Below, piece by piece: positions 18,144-27,755 of a stretch of DNA of 64,000 bases (position 1 is the stretch's first letter; the number at the start of each line of letters is the position of its first letter). The notes beneath the pieces are model-generated. The model saw only the letters and a program-made list of their open reading frames with translations. It did no database searches and was not told where the DNA came from. The stretch comes from an uncultured Clostridia bacterium (GTDB lineage: Bacteria > Bacillota > Clostridia > Oscillospirales > Acutalibacteraceae), in assembly GCA_945983355.1 (NCBI GenBank), contig CAMFSU010000013.1, positions 1 through 64,000 of the forward strand. The letters are read 5' to 3'. The position numbers and the translations under genes were made by a program.

Positions 18144-19624
18144 TTTTTGCCCCGCCTTATAAGATTTTTGTTAAAAAACGGGCGGGTTTTCATATACTGC
18201 CACGGCACCCGCCACAAGCTGTCTTTAAGTGACTGAAAATTTGTGCGGTTTAGCGATAGCACCGCATTTTCACCAAAGGAATTTAGCGACACAATATACA
18301 TTAAAAGCATTATTGCACCACCAAAAAGGCCGTAAAGCCCAAAAAATGCCGACAAAATTAAAAATATAAGCCGTAAAAAGAAAACCGCCGCACGAAGTTT
18401 GGGCAGCATTAACCCCGCAATGCCCGAAAGGGCAACAATTATCAGAGTTGGGGCGCTTATGATTTTGGCCTCTACCGCCGCTTGTCCCACAACAAGACCG
18501 CCCACAATACTTAAAGCAGGGCCAATGTTTTGGGGCATTCTTACCCCTGTTTCCTTTAAAATTTCAAAAATTAAAATCATACCCACCGTTTCGCCCACAA
18601 TAGAAAACGGCACCGCCGACCGCAAACTCATAACCGTTATTAAAAAGCTTGTGGGCAAAAATTCGGGGTGGAGGGTGGTTATTGCCACAAAAAGTGCAGG
18701 TAAAATAATGCTTAAACCAAAGCAAAAATACCGCATTATTCTGCCAAGCGTTCCCATCCAAAAGGTTTGGTAATAATCCTCGTCCGACTGAAAATTTTCC
18801 GAAAATAAATAAGGTATTGTTGCAACCATTGGTGTGCCGTCAACAAAAATGGCAATTCTGCCTTCTAAAAGCCGTGCGGCAACTACATCGGGGCGTTCGG
18901 TCAGTCCGCTTGTTTTAAAAAGCGAAAAGGGGTGGGGCGAAATTTGCTCGGTTATATAATTTGTATCTAAAACCCCGTCGATATCAATTTTTTGAAGCTT
19001 TCCTTTTAACTTTTTAAGCGTTTTTTTATTTATAAGTGTGTCTAAATAGCAAATAAACACCCTTGTACCCGACCGACTGCCCATTTTTAGCATTTCAATT
19101 GATAAATCGGGTGTTTGAAGCTTTCGGCGAAGCATTGCAAGGTTTAAAAGCCCCGCCTCCTCGAACCCCTCACGCGGACCTTGTAAAATACGCTCGTTTT
19201 CGGGCTCGGATATACCCCTTGTTTTAAAGCCCTTAACATCAACCGACAAGGCGCTTTTACTGCCGTCTATCAGCAGGGCTGCCTCGCCGTAGATTATCCC
19301 CTCTAAAATTTGGGATAAATCGCTTTGAATTTTAACCGTGCCCGCAAAAAGCAGCTGCCTATTAACATATTCGGTAATATTGGGGCTATCATTTGGGACA
19401 TCCATTTCAACAAGGGGACTTATAACCGCATCGTGCAACTGTTCGGTGTTTACCATACCGTCTATAAACAAAACCGCCGCATTAAAGCCAACACTTTTTC
19501 GTGCGGTTATCCGCTTTATGCGAAGGGTAACATCGTTTTTAAAAATTTGCTGAAAGGTTTTAATATCTTCTTCTAAATTGCCTGTTATGAAAACATTTTC
19601 ATAATCCTTTAAAGTGGCTGCCAT
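18140..19624 (-). CDS. gerKA: Spore germination protein, GerAA/GerKA family
   Basis: Inner-membrane subunit of a GerA-type germinant receptor, acting at spore germination. The soluble N-terminal half includes EGIIYGEAALLIDGS, the central part SGLTERPDVVAARLLEGRIAIFVDGTPMVATIPYLF is the family signature, and the C-terminal third has several membrane helices (LPALFVAITTLHPEFLPT, GPALSIVGGLVVGQAAVEA). The ORF track starts at 19675, but GAGGTGA sits 7 nt before the ATG at 19624 (AATLKDYENV), which I use. Length about 494 aa is standard, in contrast to the short GerKB and GerKC partners. Confidence 0.95.
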   Translation of the reverse strand: MAATLKDYENVFITGNLEEDIKTFQQIFKNDVTLRIKRITARKSVGFNAAVLFIDGMVNTEQLHDAVISPLVEMDVPNDSPNITEYVNRQLLFAGTVKIQSDLSQILEGIIYGEAALLIDGSKSALSVDVKGFKTRGISEPENERILQGPREGFEEAGLLNLAMLRRKLQTPDLSIEMLKMGSRSGTRVFICYLDTLINKKTLKKLKGKLQKIDIDGVLDTNYITEQISPHPFSLFKTSGLTERPDVVAARLLEGRIAIFVDGTPMVATIPYLFSENFQSDEDYYQTFWMGTLGRIMRYFCFGLSIILPALFVAITTLHPEFLPTSFLITVMSLRSAVPFSIVGETVGMILIFEILKETGVRMPQNIGPALSIVGGLVVGQAAVEAKIISAPTLIIVALSGIAGLMLPKLRAAVFFLRLIFLILSAFFGLYGLFGGAIMLLMYIVSLNSFGENAVLSLNRTNFQSLKDSLWRVPWQYMKTRPFFNKNLIRRGKK

Positions 19625-19644
19625 AATTTTCACCTCAATAAGTT

Positions 19645-19673
19645 TATTATGGCAAAAATTATCCCTTAAATAC
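19645..19673 (-). promoter_or_regulatory. Candidate forespore (sigma-G/F type) promoter of the ger operon
   Basis: Minus strand GTATT (-35), 17 bp spacer, CATAATA (-10), 20 bp before the gerKA start. This resembles the SigG consensus (GHATR and CATNNTA), with one mismatch at the last -35 base. No vegetative-type promoter with this spacing is visible here. Confidence 0.6.
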
Positions 19674-19674
19674 A

Positions 19675-19708
19675 AAAAACTAACTGCACTTGGCAGTTAG
19701 TTTTTTTC
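19675..19708 (-). terminator. Intrinsic terminator of lepA-vanY
   Basis: AAAACTAACTGC/GCAGTTAGTTTT stem with a 4-5 nt loop and T-run, overlapping the carboxypeptidase stop codon. Confidence 0.85.
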
Positions 19709-20557
19709 CTCTAAATATTCTTCTAAACAATAACCCTTGGCATTTATTTCCTTTGCGGCGTTGATACCGACAAAGCGCCAATGCCACGGCTCGTAAATAA
19801 TGCCGCCTGTTATATCCATTTTATCCTTTGCATAGCGCATTATAAAGCCGTAATCTTCGGCATTTTCTTTGAGCCACTTAAACGCCTTTGTGTTTTCAAA
19901 GGATTCGTTTGTGGTGTTAAAATCTACCGCTAAACCCGTGTGGTGCTCGCTTGTGCCGGGTATGGCCACGCGGGAGGCGGCTTCTTTATAGGCGTTTTCA
20001 TCAGAATAGCCCTTGTCCTTCCACTTTTTAACCTGTGCATCGAAAAGTGTTTTTTGTGTGCCGTAATCGCGCCAAGCCGAAATAATGCCAATTTCCTTTT
20101 CGCCGATTTCGGCACGGCAGGCATCCATCATTGCTTTAAGATATGGCCACATATCCTTATCAAGCTTTCGATAAACCTCTGCCTGAGAAAACCACTTGTA
20201 TTCGCTTGGGAAAACCATTAAATTTTCGTTATAATTATGGTCTTCGGGCAACGGATTTTTAACATTTACCAAAAGCATTCTTTCATAAGTTGCGTCCCCC
20301 TCAAAATTGCCGAGTGTCACCTTTTGGGGCGTTGGTTCGGAGCTTATTTGTTCTTCACTTTGTTGTGTTTCACTGTTGACCGACTGATTTTGCGAGCTGC
20401 TTTGGTTGTCGCTGTTATTATTTTTATCATCGCCGCCCATTATAGATGTAACGATAAACACCGTTAAACTAATTGCGGCAATAAGCACAACCGACACAGC
20501 AGCTAAAAACAAATTTCGGCGCAAAATTGCCTGTTGGCGTTTAGATTTTGTTGCCAT
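19697..20557 (-). CDS. D-alanyl-D-alanine carboxypeptidase, VanY/LdcB family
   Basis: Membrane-anchored zinc peptidase trimming peptidoglycan stem peptides. One N-terminal helix (FLAAVSVVLIAAISLTVFIV, about residues 17-36) is followed by a Ser/Gln/Asn-rich linker (about 45-80). The VanY domain holds SAWRDYGTQ, PGTSEHHTGLAVDF (zinc-binding SxHxxGxAxD) and EPWHWRFVG. It is 286 aa and starts 8 bp after lepA with RBS AGGTGAT, so it is co-transcribed with lepA. Whether it removes D-Ala or acts as an LD-carboxypeptidase is not resolved by sequence alone. Confidence 0.92.
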   Translation of the reverse strand: MATKSKRQQAILRRNLFLAAVSVVLIAAISLTVFIVTSIMGGDDKNNNSDNQSSSQNQSVNSETQQSEEQISSEPTPQKVTLGNFEGDATYERMLLVNVKNPLPEDHNYNENLMVFPSEYKWFSQAEVYRKLDKDMWPYLKAMMDACRAEIGEKEIGIISAWRDYGTQKTLFDAQVKKWKDKGYSDENAYKEAASRVAIPGTSEHHTGLAVDFNTTNESFENTKAFKWLKENAEDYGFIMRYAKDKMDITGGIIYEPWHWRFVGINAAKEINAKGYCLEEYLEEKN

Positions 20558-20565
20558 ATTATCAC

Positions 20566-22377
20566 CTATTCGTCTAATTTTAATACCGCCATAAATGCCT
20601 CTTGCGGAACTTCAACATTGCCTAAGCGGCGCATACGTTTTTTACCCTCTTTTTGCTTTTCAAGAAGCTTCTTTTTACGGGTAATGTCACCGCCATAGCA
20701 TTTTGCAAGTACATCCTTACGCATTGCCTTTACGGTTTCACGAGCGATAACCTTGCCCGAAACCGCAACCTGAACAGGCACCTCGAAAAGCTGACGGGGG
20801 ATAAATTCCTTTAACTTTTCGGCAATTTTACGGGCACGGGTATAAGCGTTATCACTGTGAACAATAAACGATAAAGCATCCACATTATCACCCGCAAGTA
20901 AAACATCCAATTTTACAAGCTTTGACTTTTCATAGCCCTTCATTTCATAGTCATAGCTGGCATAACCCTTTGTGCGCGATTTTAACGCGTCAAAAAAGTC
21001 GTAAACAATTTCGCCCATTGGCATTATATAATGTATATCAACACGGTCACCCATATATTTCATATCGGTATAAACGCCGCGGCGTTCTTCACAAAGTTGC
21101 ATTATTGTGCCGACATAACCGCTTGGTGAATAAATGTGCACATCCGCCACCGGCTCAAGCGCGTCTACAATAATTGCGGGGTCGGGGTAGTTTGTGGGGT
21201 TATCAACCGTGATAGTTTCACCCGTTGCCAAGGTGAATTTATATTCAACGCTGGGTGCGGTGGTAACAAGGTCAAGGTTATATTCACGCTCTAACCTTTC
21301 TTGAATAATTTCCATATGCAAAAGCCCCAAAAAGCCGCAACGAAAACCAAAGCCCAATGCGTTTGAGGATTCGGGCTCAAACATAAGGGAAGCATCGTTA
21401 AGCTGCAATTTATCCAAAGCATCTCTTAAATCGGGGTATTTTGCGCCGTCGGCGGGGTAAATACCGCAAAAAACAACAGGGTTTACCTTGCGGTAGCCGT
21501 CAAGCGCTTTTTTGGTTGGGTTTTCAGCAAGGGTAATAGTGTCGCCCACACGGGCTTCGCTAACGGTTTTAATTGATGCCGCAAGATAACCAACCTCGCC
21601 CGCCTCTAAAACCTCGCAGGGCTCAAGTGCGGTTGCACTTTTACGGCCAAGCTCAACAATGCCGAACTCGGCGCCGGTTGCCATCATTTTAATAACATCG
21701 CCGCTTTTAATCTTACCGCTAACCACACGGAAATATACAATAACACCCTTGTAAGAGTCATAATAAGAGTCAAAAATAAGTGCTGAAAGGGGTGCGTTTC
21801 TATCACCCTTAGGCGCGGGGATTTCGGTAACAATTTTTTCCAAAACCTCTTCAATATTTATGCCCGTTTTGGCAGAAATTAAAGGCGCATTGTCAGCAGG
21901 GATGCCGATAATATCTTCAATTTCGGCTTTTACCCTGTCCGGCTCGGCAGAAGGCAAGTCAATTTTATTTATAACCGGCAAAATTTCAAGCCCGTGGTCA
22001 ACCGCCAAATATGTGTTTGCCAAGGTTTGCGCTTCAATGCCCTGACTTGCATCAACAATTAACACCGCACCCTCGCAAGCGGCGAGCGAGCGTGAAACCT
22101 CATAATTAAAGTCAACGTGACCGGGGGTGTCGATTAAATTAAGCTCGTACTTTTCGCCGTCGGCGGCATTATAATAAAGGGTAACTGCGTGCGCCTTAAT
22201 GGTAATGCCGCGTTCCCTTTCCAAATCCATACTGTCAAGAATTTGTTCCTCCATATCGCGACTTGCAACCGATTCGGTATGCTCTAAAAGTCGGTCAGCC
22301 AAGGTGGATTTACCGTGGTCGATATGGGCAACAATGCAAAAATTTCTAATTTTGTCAAGCGGAAATGACACTTTCAT
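20566..22377 (-). CDS. lepA: Elongation factor 4 (LepA)
   Basis: Ribosome-associated GTPase. G-domain motifs: [35 protein letters not shown] and [10 protein letters not shown]. The C-terminal LepA-specific domain ends with [24 protein letters not shown]. Length 603 aa is typical. The ATG follows an AAGGAGA RBS. It is divergent from the pyr operon. Confidence 0.98.
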   Translation of the reverse strand: MKVSFPLDKIRNFCIVAHIDHGKSTLADRLLEHTESVASRDMEEQILDSMDLERERGITIKAHAVTLYYNAADGEKYELNLIDTPGHVDFNYEVSRSLAACEGAVLIVDASQGIEAQTLANTYLAVDHGLEILPVINKIDLPSAEPDRVKAEIEDIIGIPADNAPLISAKTGINIEEVLEKIVTEIPAPKGDRNAPLSALIFDSYYDSYKGVIVYFRVVSGKIKSGDVIKMMATGAEFGIVELGRKSATALEPCEVLEAGEVGYLAASIKTVSEARVGDTITLAENPTKKALDGYRKVNPVVFCGIYPADGAKYPDLRDALDKLQLNDASLMFEPESSNALGFGFRCGFLGLLHMEIIQERLEREYNLDLVTTAPSVEYKFTLATGETITVDNPTNYPDPAIIVDALEPVADVHIYSPSGYVGTIMQLCEERRGVYTDMKYMGDRVDIHYIMPMGEIVYDFFDALKSRTKGYASYDYEMKGYEKSKLVKLDVLLAGDNVDALSFIVHSDNAYTRARKIAEKLKEFIPRQLFEVPVQVAVSGKVIARETVKAMRKDVLAKCYGGDITRKKKLLEKQKEGKKRMRRLGNVEVPQEAFMAVLKLDE

Positions 22378-22402
22378 TTCTCCTTATTGCGTAGTTTATA
22401 GT

Positions 22403-22431
22403 ATTGTAACATAAAATTTTAAAATTTACAA
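22403..22431 (-). promoter_or_regulatory. Promoter of lepA-vanY
   Basis: Minus strand TTGTAA, 17 bp spacer, TACAAT with TGT just upstream. Confidence 0.65.
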
Positions 22432-22450
22432 TTTATTTCTTTTATATTTC

Positions 22451-22479
22451 TTGACATTATATATATTAAGTGATAAAAT
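22451..22479 (+). promoter_or_regulatory. Promoter of the pyr operon
   Basis: TTGACA, 17 bp spacer, TAAAAT preceded by TGA (extended -10). It is among the best promoters in the window, about 150 bp before pyrC. Confidence 0.85.
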
Positions 22480-22496
22480 ATCTATAATCTTTAAAG

Positions 22497-22604
22497 CGGT
22501 GCTGTGACACCGGCAAGGTTGAAATTTAAAAATAAAACGGCATAGTGGCTTTCTATGTCATTATATTTGTGCATTTCGGTCTTGCCCTTGGGCAAGCTTT
22601 TTTT
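22497..22604 (+). promoter_or_regulatory. pyr operon leader with intrinsic attenuator
   Basis: Between promoter and pyrC lie three hairpins: CGGTG/CACCG (22497-22512), CATAG/CTATG (22541-22557) and CTTGCC/GGCAAG (22581-22596) followed by CTTTTTTT. The last is an intrinsic terminator within the leader. An upstream GGCAAG (22512-22517) can pair with CTTGCC (22581-22586) and would block the terminator, so a switch is plausible. I see no PyrR-type binding loop. Ligand or regulator unknown. Confidence 0.65.
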
Positions 22605-22630
22605 ATATCTTAAAACAGGCGGTGGCAAAA

Positions 22631-23836
22631 ATGACAATTAAAAACGCAATGGTTTATGAAAATAATAAATTCGTTTGTAAAGATTTTTCTGTTCCATTTT
22701 CATCTGTTGCCCCTTCATTTAATAATTTATTTATTTTACCGGCTTTTTGTGATGTACATGTACATTTACGTGAGCCGGGTTTTTCTTATAAAGAAACAAT
22801 TAAAAGCGGTACCGCGGCGGCAGCCCACGGCGGTTTTTCGGATGTGTGCAGTATGCCAAACCTAAACCCCGTGCCCGACAGTAAGGAAAATTTACAAAAA
22901 CAGCTTGATATTATTGAAAACGATGCTGTTATAAATGTTCACCCTTATGCCGCAATTACGGTAGGGCAAAAGGGCGAAGAATTAACACCGTTTGACGATT
23001 TAAAGCACGCCTTTGCTTTTTCGGATGACGGACGGGGCGTACAGTCGAGAGAACTTATGAAATCCGCTATGCAAAAATCCAAAGCGCTTGACAAAATAAT
23101 TGTTGCCCATTGTGAAGAAAATTCGCTGCTTCGTGGTGGATATATCCACGACGGTGAATATGCTAAAACCCACGGTCACCGTGGCATTTGCAGTGAAAGT
23201 GAATGGCTGCCCATTAAACGCGATTTAGAGCTTGCAAAGGAAACCCATTGCAAATACCATGTCTGCCACATTTCCACAAAGGAAGGTGTTGAGCTTATAA
23301 GAAAAGCCAAGGCCGAGGGGGTTGATGTTACCTGCGAAACCGCACCCCATTACCTTGTATTTAATGATATGGATTTACAGGAAGACGGCAGGTGGAAAAT
23401 GAACCCGCCGATAAGAAGCGAGGCCGACCGCCTTGCTTTGATAGAGGGTGTGAAAGACGGCACTATTGATATGATAGCGACCGACCACGCACCGCACAGT
23501 AAGGATGAAAAATCAAAGGGACTTGAAAACAGCGCCTTTGGTGTGGTGGGAATTGAAACCTCATTCCCTGTTATGTATACGCACCTTGTGAAAACGGGAA
23601 TAATCACATTAGAAAAGCTTGTTGAAATTATGGCTATAAACCCAAGAAAGCGCTTTGGCATTAAAGAAAGCGGCTTCACAGTTTGGGATTTAGATAAAAA
23701 ATTCACAGTAACCCCGTCAGAATTTATATCGCTTGGAAGAGCAACACCATTTAAGGACTGCCAGCTTTTCGGCGAATGTATTATGACGGTTGCAAACGAC
23801 AAAATTGCCTATTTGAAAGAGAATTTGGGGGAATAA
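22631..23836 (+). CDS. pyrC: Dihydroorotase
   Basis: Third step of UMP synthesis, closing carbamoyl aspartate to dihydroorotate; cytosolic zinc amidohydrolase. Motifs: DVHVHLREPGFSYKET (metal-binding HxH), CSMPNLNPVPDS, HCEENSL, HVCHISTKEG and DHAPHSKDEK. The ORF track starts at a GTG at 22622, but AGGCGG lies 8 nt before the ATG at 22631 (TIKNAMVYEN), which fits better. It is first gene of the pyr operon, 3 bp before carB. Confidence 0.96.
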   Translation: MTIKNAMVYENNKFVCKDFSVPFSSVAPSFNNLFILPAFCDVHVHLREPGFSYKETIKSGTAAAAHGGFSDVCSMPNLNPVPDSKENLQKQLDIIENDAVINVHPYAAITVGQKGEELTPFDDLKHAFAFSDDGRGVQSRELMKSAMQKSKALDKIIVAHCEENSLLRGGYIHDGEYAKTHGHRGICSESEWLPIKRDLELAKETHCKYHVCHISTKEGVELIRKAKAEGVDVTCETAPHYLVFNDMDLQEDGRWKMNPPIRSEADRLALIEGVKDGTIDMIATDHAPHSKDEKSKGLENSAFGVVGIETSFPVMYTHLVKTGIITLEKLVEIMAINPRKRFGIKESGFTVWDLDKKFTVTPSEFISLGRATPFKDCQLFGECIMTVANDKIAYLKENLGE

Positions 23837-23839
23837 TTT

Positions 23840-26800
23840 ATGGCAAAGAGAACAGACATTAAAAAGGTTTTAATTATTGGCTCGGGCCCGATTGTTATTG
23901 GCCAAGCAGCCGAATTTGACTATGCCGGCACACAGGCCTGCCTTGCTTTAAAGGAGGAGGGCTATGAGGTTGTGCTTTGCAACTCGAACCCGGCAACCAT
24001 TATGACCGACACCACCATTGCCGACAAGGTTTATATGGAACCCTTGACACTTGAATTTGTAGCAAAGGTTATCCGCTACGAACGCCCCGATGCTATTGTT
24101 CCCGGTATCGGCGGACAAACAGGTCTTAACCTTGCAATGCAGCTTGAAGAAAAGGGCATTTTAAAGGAGTGCGGTGTTGAGCTTTTGGGTACAAGCAGTG
24201 AAAGTATTCAGCGTGCCGAGGACCGCGAAATGTTTAAAGAGCTTTGCCAATCTATCGGCGAGCCGACAATTCCGTCTGAAATCACCTATAACCTTGATGA
24301 TGCAAAGCGTGCGGCAGCTGAAATCGGCTACCCTGTTGTTTTGCGCCCTGCCTTTACCTTGGGCGGTACAGGCGGCGGCTTTGCCAATAACGAGCAGGAG
24401 CTTGTAGAAATTGGTCTTAATGCGTTTAAGTTATCCCCCGTTCATCAGGTTTTAATTGAAAAAAGCGTTAAGGGCTATAAAGAAATTGAATTTGAGGTTA
24501 TGCGCGACGGTAAGGACAACGCCATCACCATTTGCGGTATGGAAAATATCGACCCCGTTGGTGTTCACACAGGCGACTCTATCGTTGTTGCCCCTATTAT
24601 GACACTTAACGACCACGACCTTAAAATGCTTAACGACAGCGCAATTAAGCTTATTCGTGAGCTTAAAATTGAAGGCGGATGTAATGTTCAGTTTGCTTTA
24701 AACCCCAACAGCTCGGAATATTATCTTATTGAAGTTAACCCCCGTGTTTCTCGCTCGTCCGCACTTGCATCAAAGGCAAGCGGATACCCTATTGCGCGTG
24801 TTACTGCCAAAATTGCGGTTGGTATGACCTTGGAGGAAATTAAAATTGCCAACACCACCGCTGCTTTTGAGCCACAGCTTGACTATGTAATTGCAAAATT
24901 GCCCCGCTTCCCCTTTGATAAGTTTACCACCGCGTCAAACACACTTGGTACACAAATGAAAGCAACGGGTGAGGTTATGGGCATTGGCTCTACATTAGAA
25001 GAATCACTTTTAAAGGGCACACGCTCACTTGAAATTGGTGTAAACCACCTTTACCACCACAAGTTTGACAATATGAGCGATGATGAATTGCGTGAATATA
25101 TCAGCGAATTCCGTGACGACAATCTTTTTGCTATTGCCGAGCTTTTGTATAGAGGTGCAACAGTTGAAGAAATTCACGAAATCACCAAAATCACCGCATT
25201 CTTCCTTGAAGCAATTAAACGCATTATCGATATGGAGCAAACCCTTAAAGATAACGCCTTCAACCTTGAAATTTTAAAAAGCGCAAAAAAAATGGGCTTT
25301 TCGGACAAGTATGTTGCTCGTTTGTGGGACTGCACCGAAATTGAGGTTTATAACTTCCGTAAAGAGCATAAGCTTTTCCCCGTTTTCCGTATGGTTGACA
25401 CCTGCCACACAGGTGCATATATCCCTTACTTCTATTCATCCTACACAGGTGAAAATACATCGGTTTTAACAAACAAAAAGAAAATTGTGGTGCTGGGTGC
25501 AGGTCCTATCCGTATAGGTCAGGGTGTTGAATTTGACTATTCAACCGTTCACGCCGTAACCACCATTAAAAATTCGGGCTATGAAGCAATTATTATAAAC
25601 AACAACCCCGAAACCGTTTCGACCGACTATACCACAGCCGACAAGCTTTATTTCGAGCCCTTAACCCCCGAAGATGTAATGAACATTATCGATTTTGAAC
25701 AACCCGACGGTGTAATTGCATCCCTTGGCGGTCAAACTGCAATTAACCTTGCCGAGCCACTTCGTGACAGAGGCGTTAAGCTTATCGGTACCGACTGTGA
25801 CGCTATTGAACGCGCCGAAAACCGTGACAGCTTTGAAAAAATTCTTAAAGAACTTGATATTCCCCAACCCAAAGGTCGCGCAGTTACCAAAATTGAAGAC
25901 GGCATAAAAGCCGCAACTGAAATTGGTTATCCTGTGCTTGTTCGCCCCTCCTTCGTTTTGGGTGGCCGTGCAATGCAAATTGTTGCCGATGAAGAACAAC
26001 TTCGCAAATACCTTAAAACTGCGGTTGAAATTGATGAAGACCGTCCCGTTTTGGTTGACAAATATATCCAAGGTAAAGAGGTTGAGGTTGACGCTATTTG
26101 CGACGGTGTAAATGTGTTTGTGCCCGGTATTATGGAGCTTGTTGAACGCACAGGTATCCACAGCGGTGACTCGATAAGCGTTTACCCTGCATTCAGCATT
26201 TCCAACAAGGTAAAGGGTACAATTTTACAGTATGCTAAAAAATTGGGCCTTGGCATTGGCATTGTTGGTCTTTACAACATTCAGTTCATTGTTGATGAAA
26301 ACGAAAATGTTTACATTATCGAAGTTAACCCCCGTTCATCCCGTACTGTGCCTTTCCTTTCAAAAGCCACAGGTTACTCGCTTGCCGACATTGCGACCGA
26401 GGTTATTTTGGGCAAAACCTTAAAAGAACAGGGCATTTTCGACCTTTACCCCGAAGAAAAGAACCGTTGGTATGTAAAGGTGCCTGTATTCTCATTCAAT
26501 AAAATCCGCGGTCTTGATGCATATTTATCCCCCGAAATGAAGTCGACCGGTGAAGCCATTGGTTATGACGATAAATTAAACCGCGCACTTTCAAAGGCAT
26601 TGCAGGCAAGCGGTATGAAGGTGCAAAATTATGGTACAGTATTTGTTACCATTGCCGACAAGGATAAAGAAGAGGCATTACCACTTGTTCGCCGTTTCTA
26701 TAACCTTGGCTTTAACATTGAAGCAACCAGCGGTACTGCAAAATTTCTTAAAGAAAACGGCATAAACACCCGCGTTTTGAAAAAAATAAGTGAAGATGCC

Positions 26801-27013
26801 GACGAAATCCGCGATGCACTTCGCCAAGGTCATATTGCTTATGTAATTAACACAAGCGATATTGCTTCCCGCGGTCAAGCAAACGATGGTCACCAAATTC
26901 GTGCCTTTGCAACCGAAAATAATGTGACTATCTTTACCGCACTTGACACCGTTCGTGTGCTTTTGGATGTTTTAGAGGAAACAACTCTTACAATTTCTAC
27001 TATTGATGCATAG
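23840..27013 (+). CDS. carB: Carbamoyl phosphate synthase large subunit
   Basis: Makes carbamoyl phosphate for pyrimidine and arginine synthesis. It has the expected duplicated ATP-grasp layout: first half from VLIIGSGPIVIGQAAEFDYAG with EKSVKGYKEIEFEVM, second half from VVLGAGPIRIGQGVEFDY with EVDAICDGVNVFVPG, and a C-terminal MGS-like allosteric domain (ALPLVRRFYNLGFNIEATSGTAKFL). At 1,057 aa it is full length. It needs the glutaminase subunit CarA, which is not encoded next to it or elsewhere in the window. It sits between pyrC and pyrK. Confidence 0.98.
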   Translation: MAKRTDIKKVLIIGSGPIVIGQAAEFDYAGTQACLALKEEGYEVVLCNSNPATIMTDTTIADKVYMEPLTLEFVAKVIRYERPDAIVPGIGGQTGLNLAMQLEEKGILKECGVELLGTSSESIQRAEDREMFKELCQSIGEPTIPSEITYNLDDAKRAAAEIGYPVVLRPAFTLGGTGGGFANNEQELVEIGLNAFKLSPVHQVLIEKSVKGYKEIEFEVMRDGKDNAITICGMENIDPVGVHTGDSIVVAPIMTLNDHDLKMLNDSAIKLIRELKIEGGCNVQFALNPNSSEYYLIEVNPRVSRSSALASKASGYPIARVTAKIAVGMTLEEIKIANTTAAFEPQLDYVIAKLPRFPFDKFTTASNTLGTQMKATGEVMGIGSTLEESLLKGTRSLEIGVNHLYHHKFDNMSDDELREYISEFRDDNLFAIAELLYRGATVEEIHEITKITAFFLEAIKRIIDMEQTLKDNAFNLEILKSAKKMGFSDKYVARLWDCTEIEVYNFRKEHKLFPVFRMVDTCHTGAYIPYFYSSYTGENTSVLTNKKKIVVLGAGPIRIGQGVEFDYSTVHAVTTIKNSGYEAIIINNNPETVSTDYTTADKLYFEPLTPEDVMNIIDFEQPDGVIASLGGQTAINLAEPLRDRGVKLIGTDCDAIERAENRDSFEKILKELDIPQPKGRAVTKIEDGIKAATEIGYPVLVRPSFVLGGRAMQIVADEEQLRKYLKTAVEIDEDRPVLVDKYIQGKEVEVDAICDGVNVFVPGIMELVERTGIHSGDSISVYPAFSISNKVKGTILQYAKKLGLGIGIVGLYNIQFIVDENENVYIIEVNPRSSRTVPFLSKATGYSLADIATEVILGKTLKEQGIFDLYPEEKNRWYVKVPVFSFNKIRGLDAYLSPEMKSTGEAIGYDDKLNRALSKALQASGMKVQNYGTVFVTIADKDKEEALPLVRRFYNLGFNIEATSGTAKFLKENGINTRVLKKISEDADEIRDALRQGHIAYVINTSDIASRGQANDGHQIRAFATENNVTIFTALDTVRVLLDVLEETTLTISTIDA

Positions 27014-27026
27014 GAGATAAAACACT

Positions 27027-27755
27027 ATGACACAAGGAATTTATAAAATTCTTTACAACTTTGCATTGACCGACACCGTTTACAGTATGGTGCTTGAGGG
27101 CAATACTTCCGCCCTTATTGCCCCCGGTCAATTTGTAAACATTAAGCTTGAGGGCAAATTCTTGCGCCGACCTATTTCGGTTTGTGATTTTAACGATAAA
27201 ACCATTACCATAATTTACAAGGTGGTGGGTGAAGGCACTGCCCAAATGTCAAAAATGAAGGCGGGCGAAACGCTTGATGTTTTAGTTGGTCTTGGCAACG
27301 GCTTTAACCCCGAAAAAGCGGGTGAAAAACCACTTTTAATTGGCGGTGGTGTGGGTATTCCCCCGCTTTACAACCTTTGTAAAGAGCTTTTAAAAATGGG
27401 CAAAAAGCCCACCGTTATTTTGGGCTTTAACACAAAAAGCGAAATTTTTTACGACAAAGCATTTAAAGAACTTGGCGTCGATGTAATTGTTACAACAGTT
27501 GACGGAAGCCAAGGTGTAAAGGGCTTTGTAACCGACGCCTTCCCCGAAGATTATGACTATTTCTTCACTTGCGGACCAATGCCAATGTTTAAGGCCATTG
27601 AAAAGGTGGCAAAAACAAGCGGTCAGTACAGCTTTGAAGAGCGTATGGGCTGCGGCTTTGGTGCTTGTATGGGTTGCAGCTGCAAAACAAAATACGGCAA
27701 CAAGCGAATTTGCAAGGACGGCCCCGTTCTTTATAGGGAGGAAATTATATGGTAA
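27027..27755 (+). CDS. pyrK: Dihydroorotate dehydrogenase B, electron transfer subunit
   Basis: FAD and [2Fe-2S] subunit passing electrons from PyrD to NAD+. Motifs: LRRPISVCDF (flavin binding), LIGGGVGIPPLYNL (NAD), CGPMPMFKA, and the cluster cysteines in ERMGCGFGACMGCSCK then RICKDGPVL. Length is 242 aa. Its last codons overlap the pyrD start (ATATGGTAA), the usual coupled arrangement for the heterotetrameric PyrDB-PyrK enzyme. Confidence 0.97.
   Translation: MTQGIYKILYNFALTDTVYSMVLEGNTSALIAPGQFVNIKLEGKFLRRPISVCDFNDKTITIIYKVVGEGTAQMSKMKAGETLDVLVGLGNGFNPEKAGEKPLLIGGGVGIPPLYNLCKELLKMGKKPTVILGFNTKSEIFYDKAFKELGVDVIVTTVDGSQGVKGFVTDAFPEDYDYFFTCGPMPMFKAIEKVAKTSGQYSFEERMGCGFGACMGCSCKTKYGNKRICKDGPVLYREEIIW

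Noticed and set aside
22497-22604. PyrR binding site in the pyr leader
   Set aside because: No conserved PyrR-type purine-rich loop found; only a generic attenuator is supported.
23840-27013. Frame-shadow ORFs on both strands within carB
   Set aside because: All overlap carB, lack RBS and show no domains.
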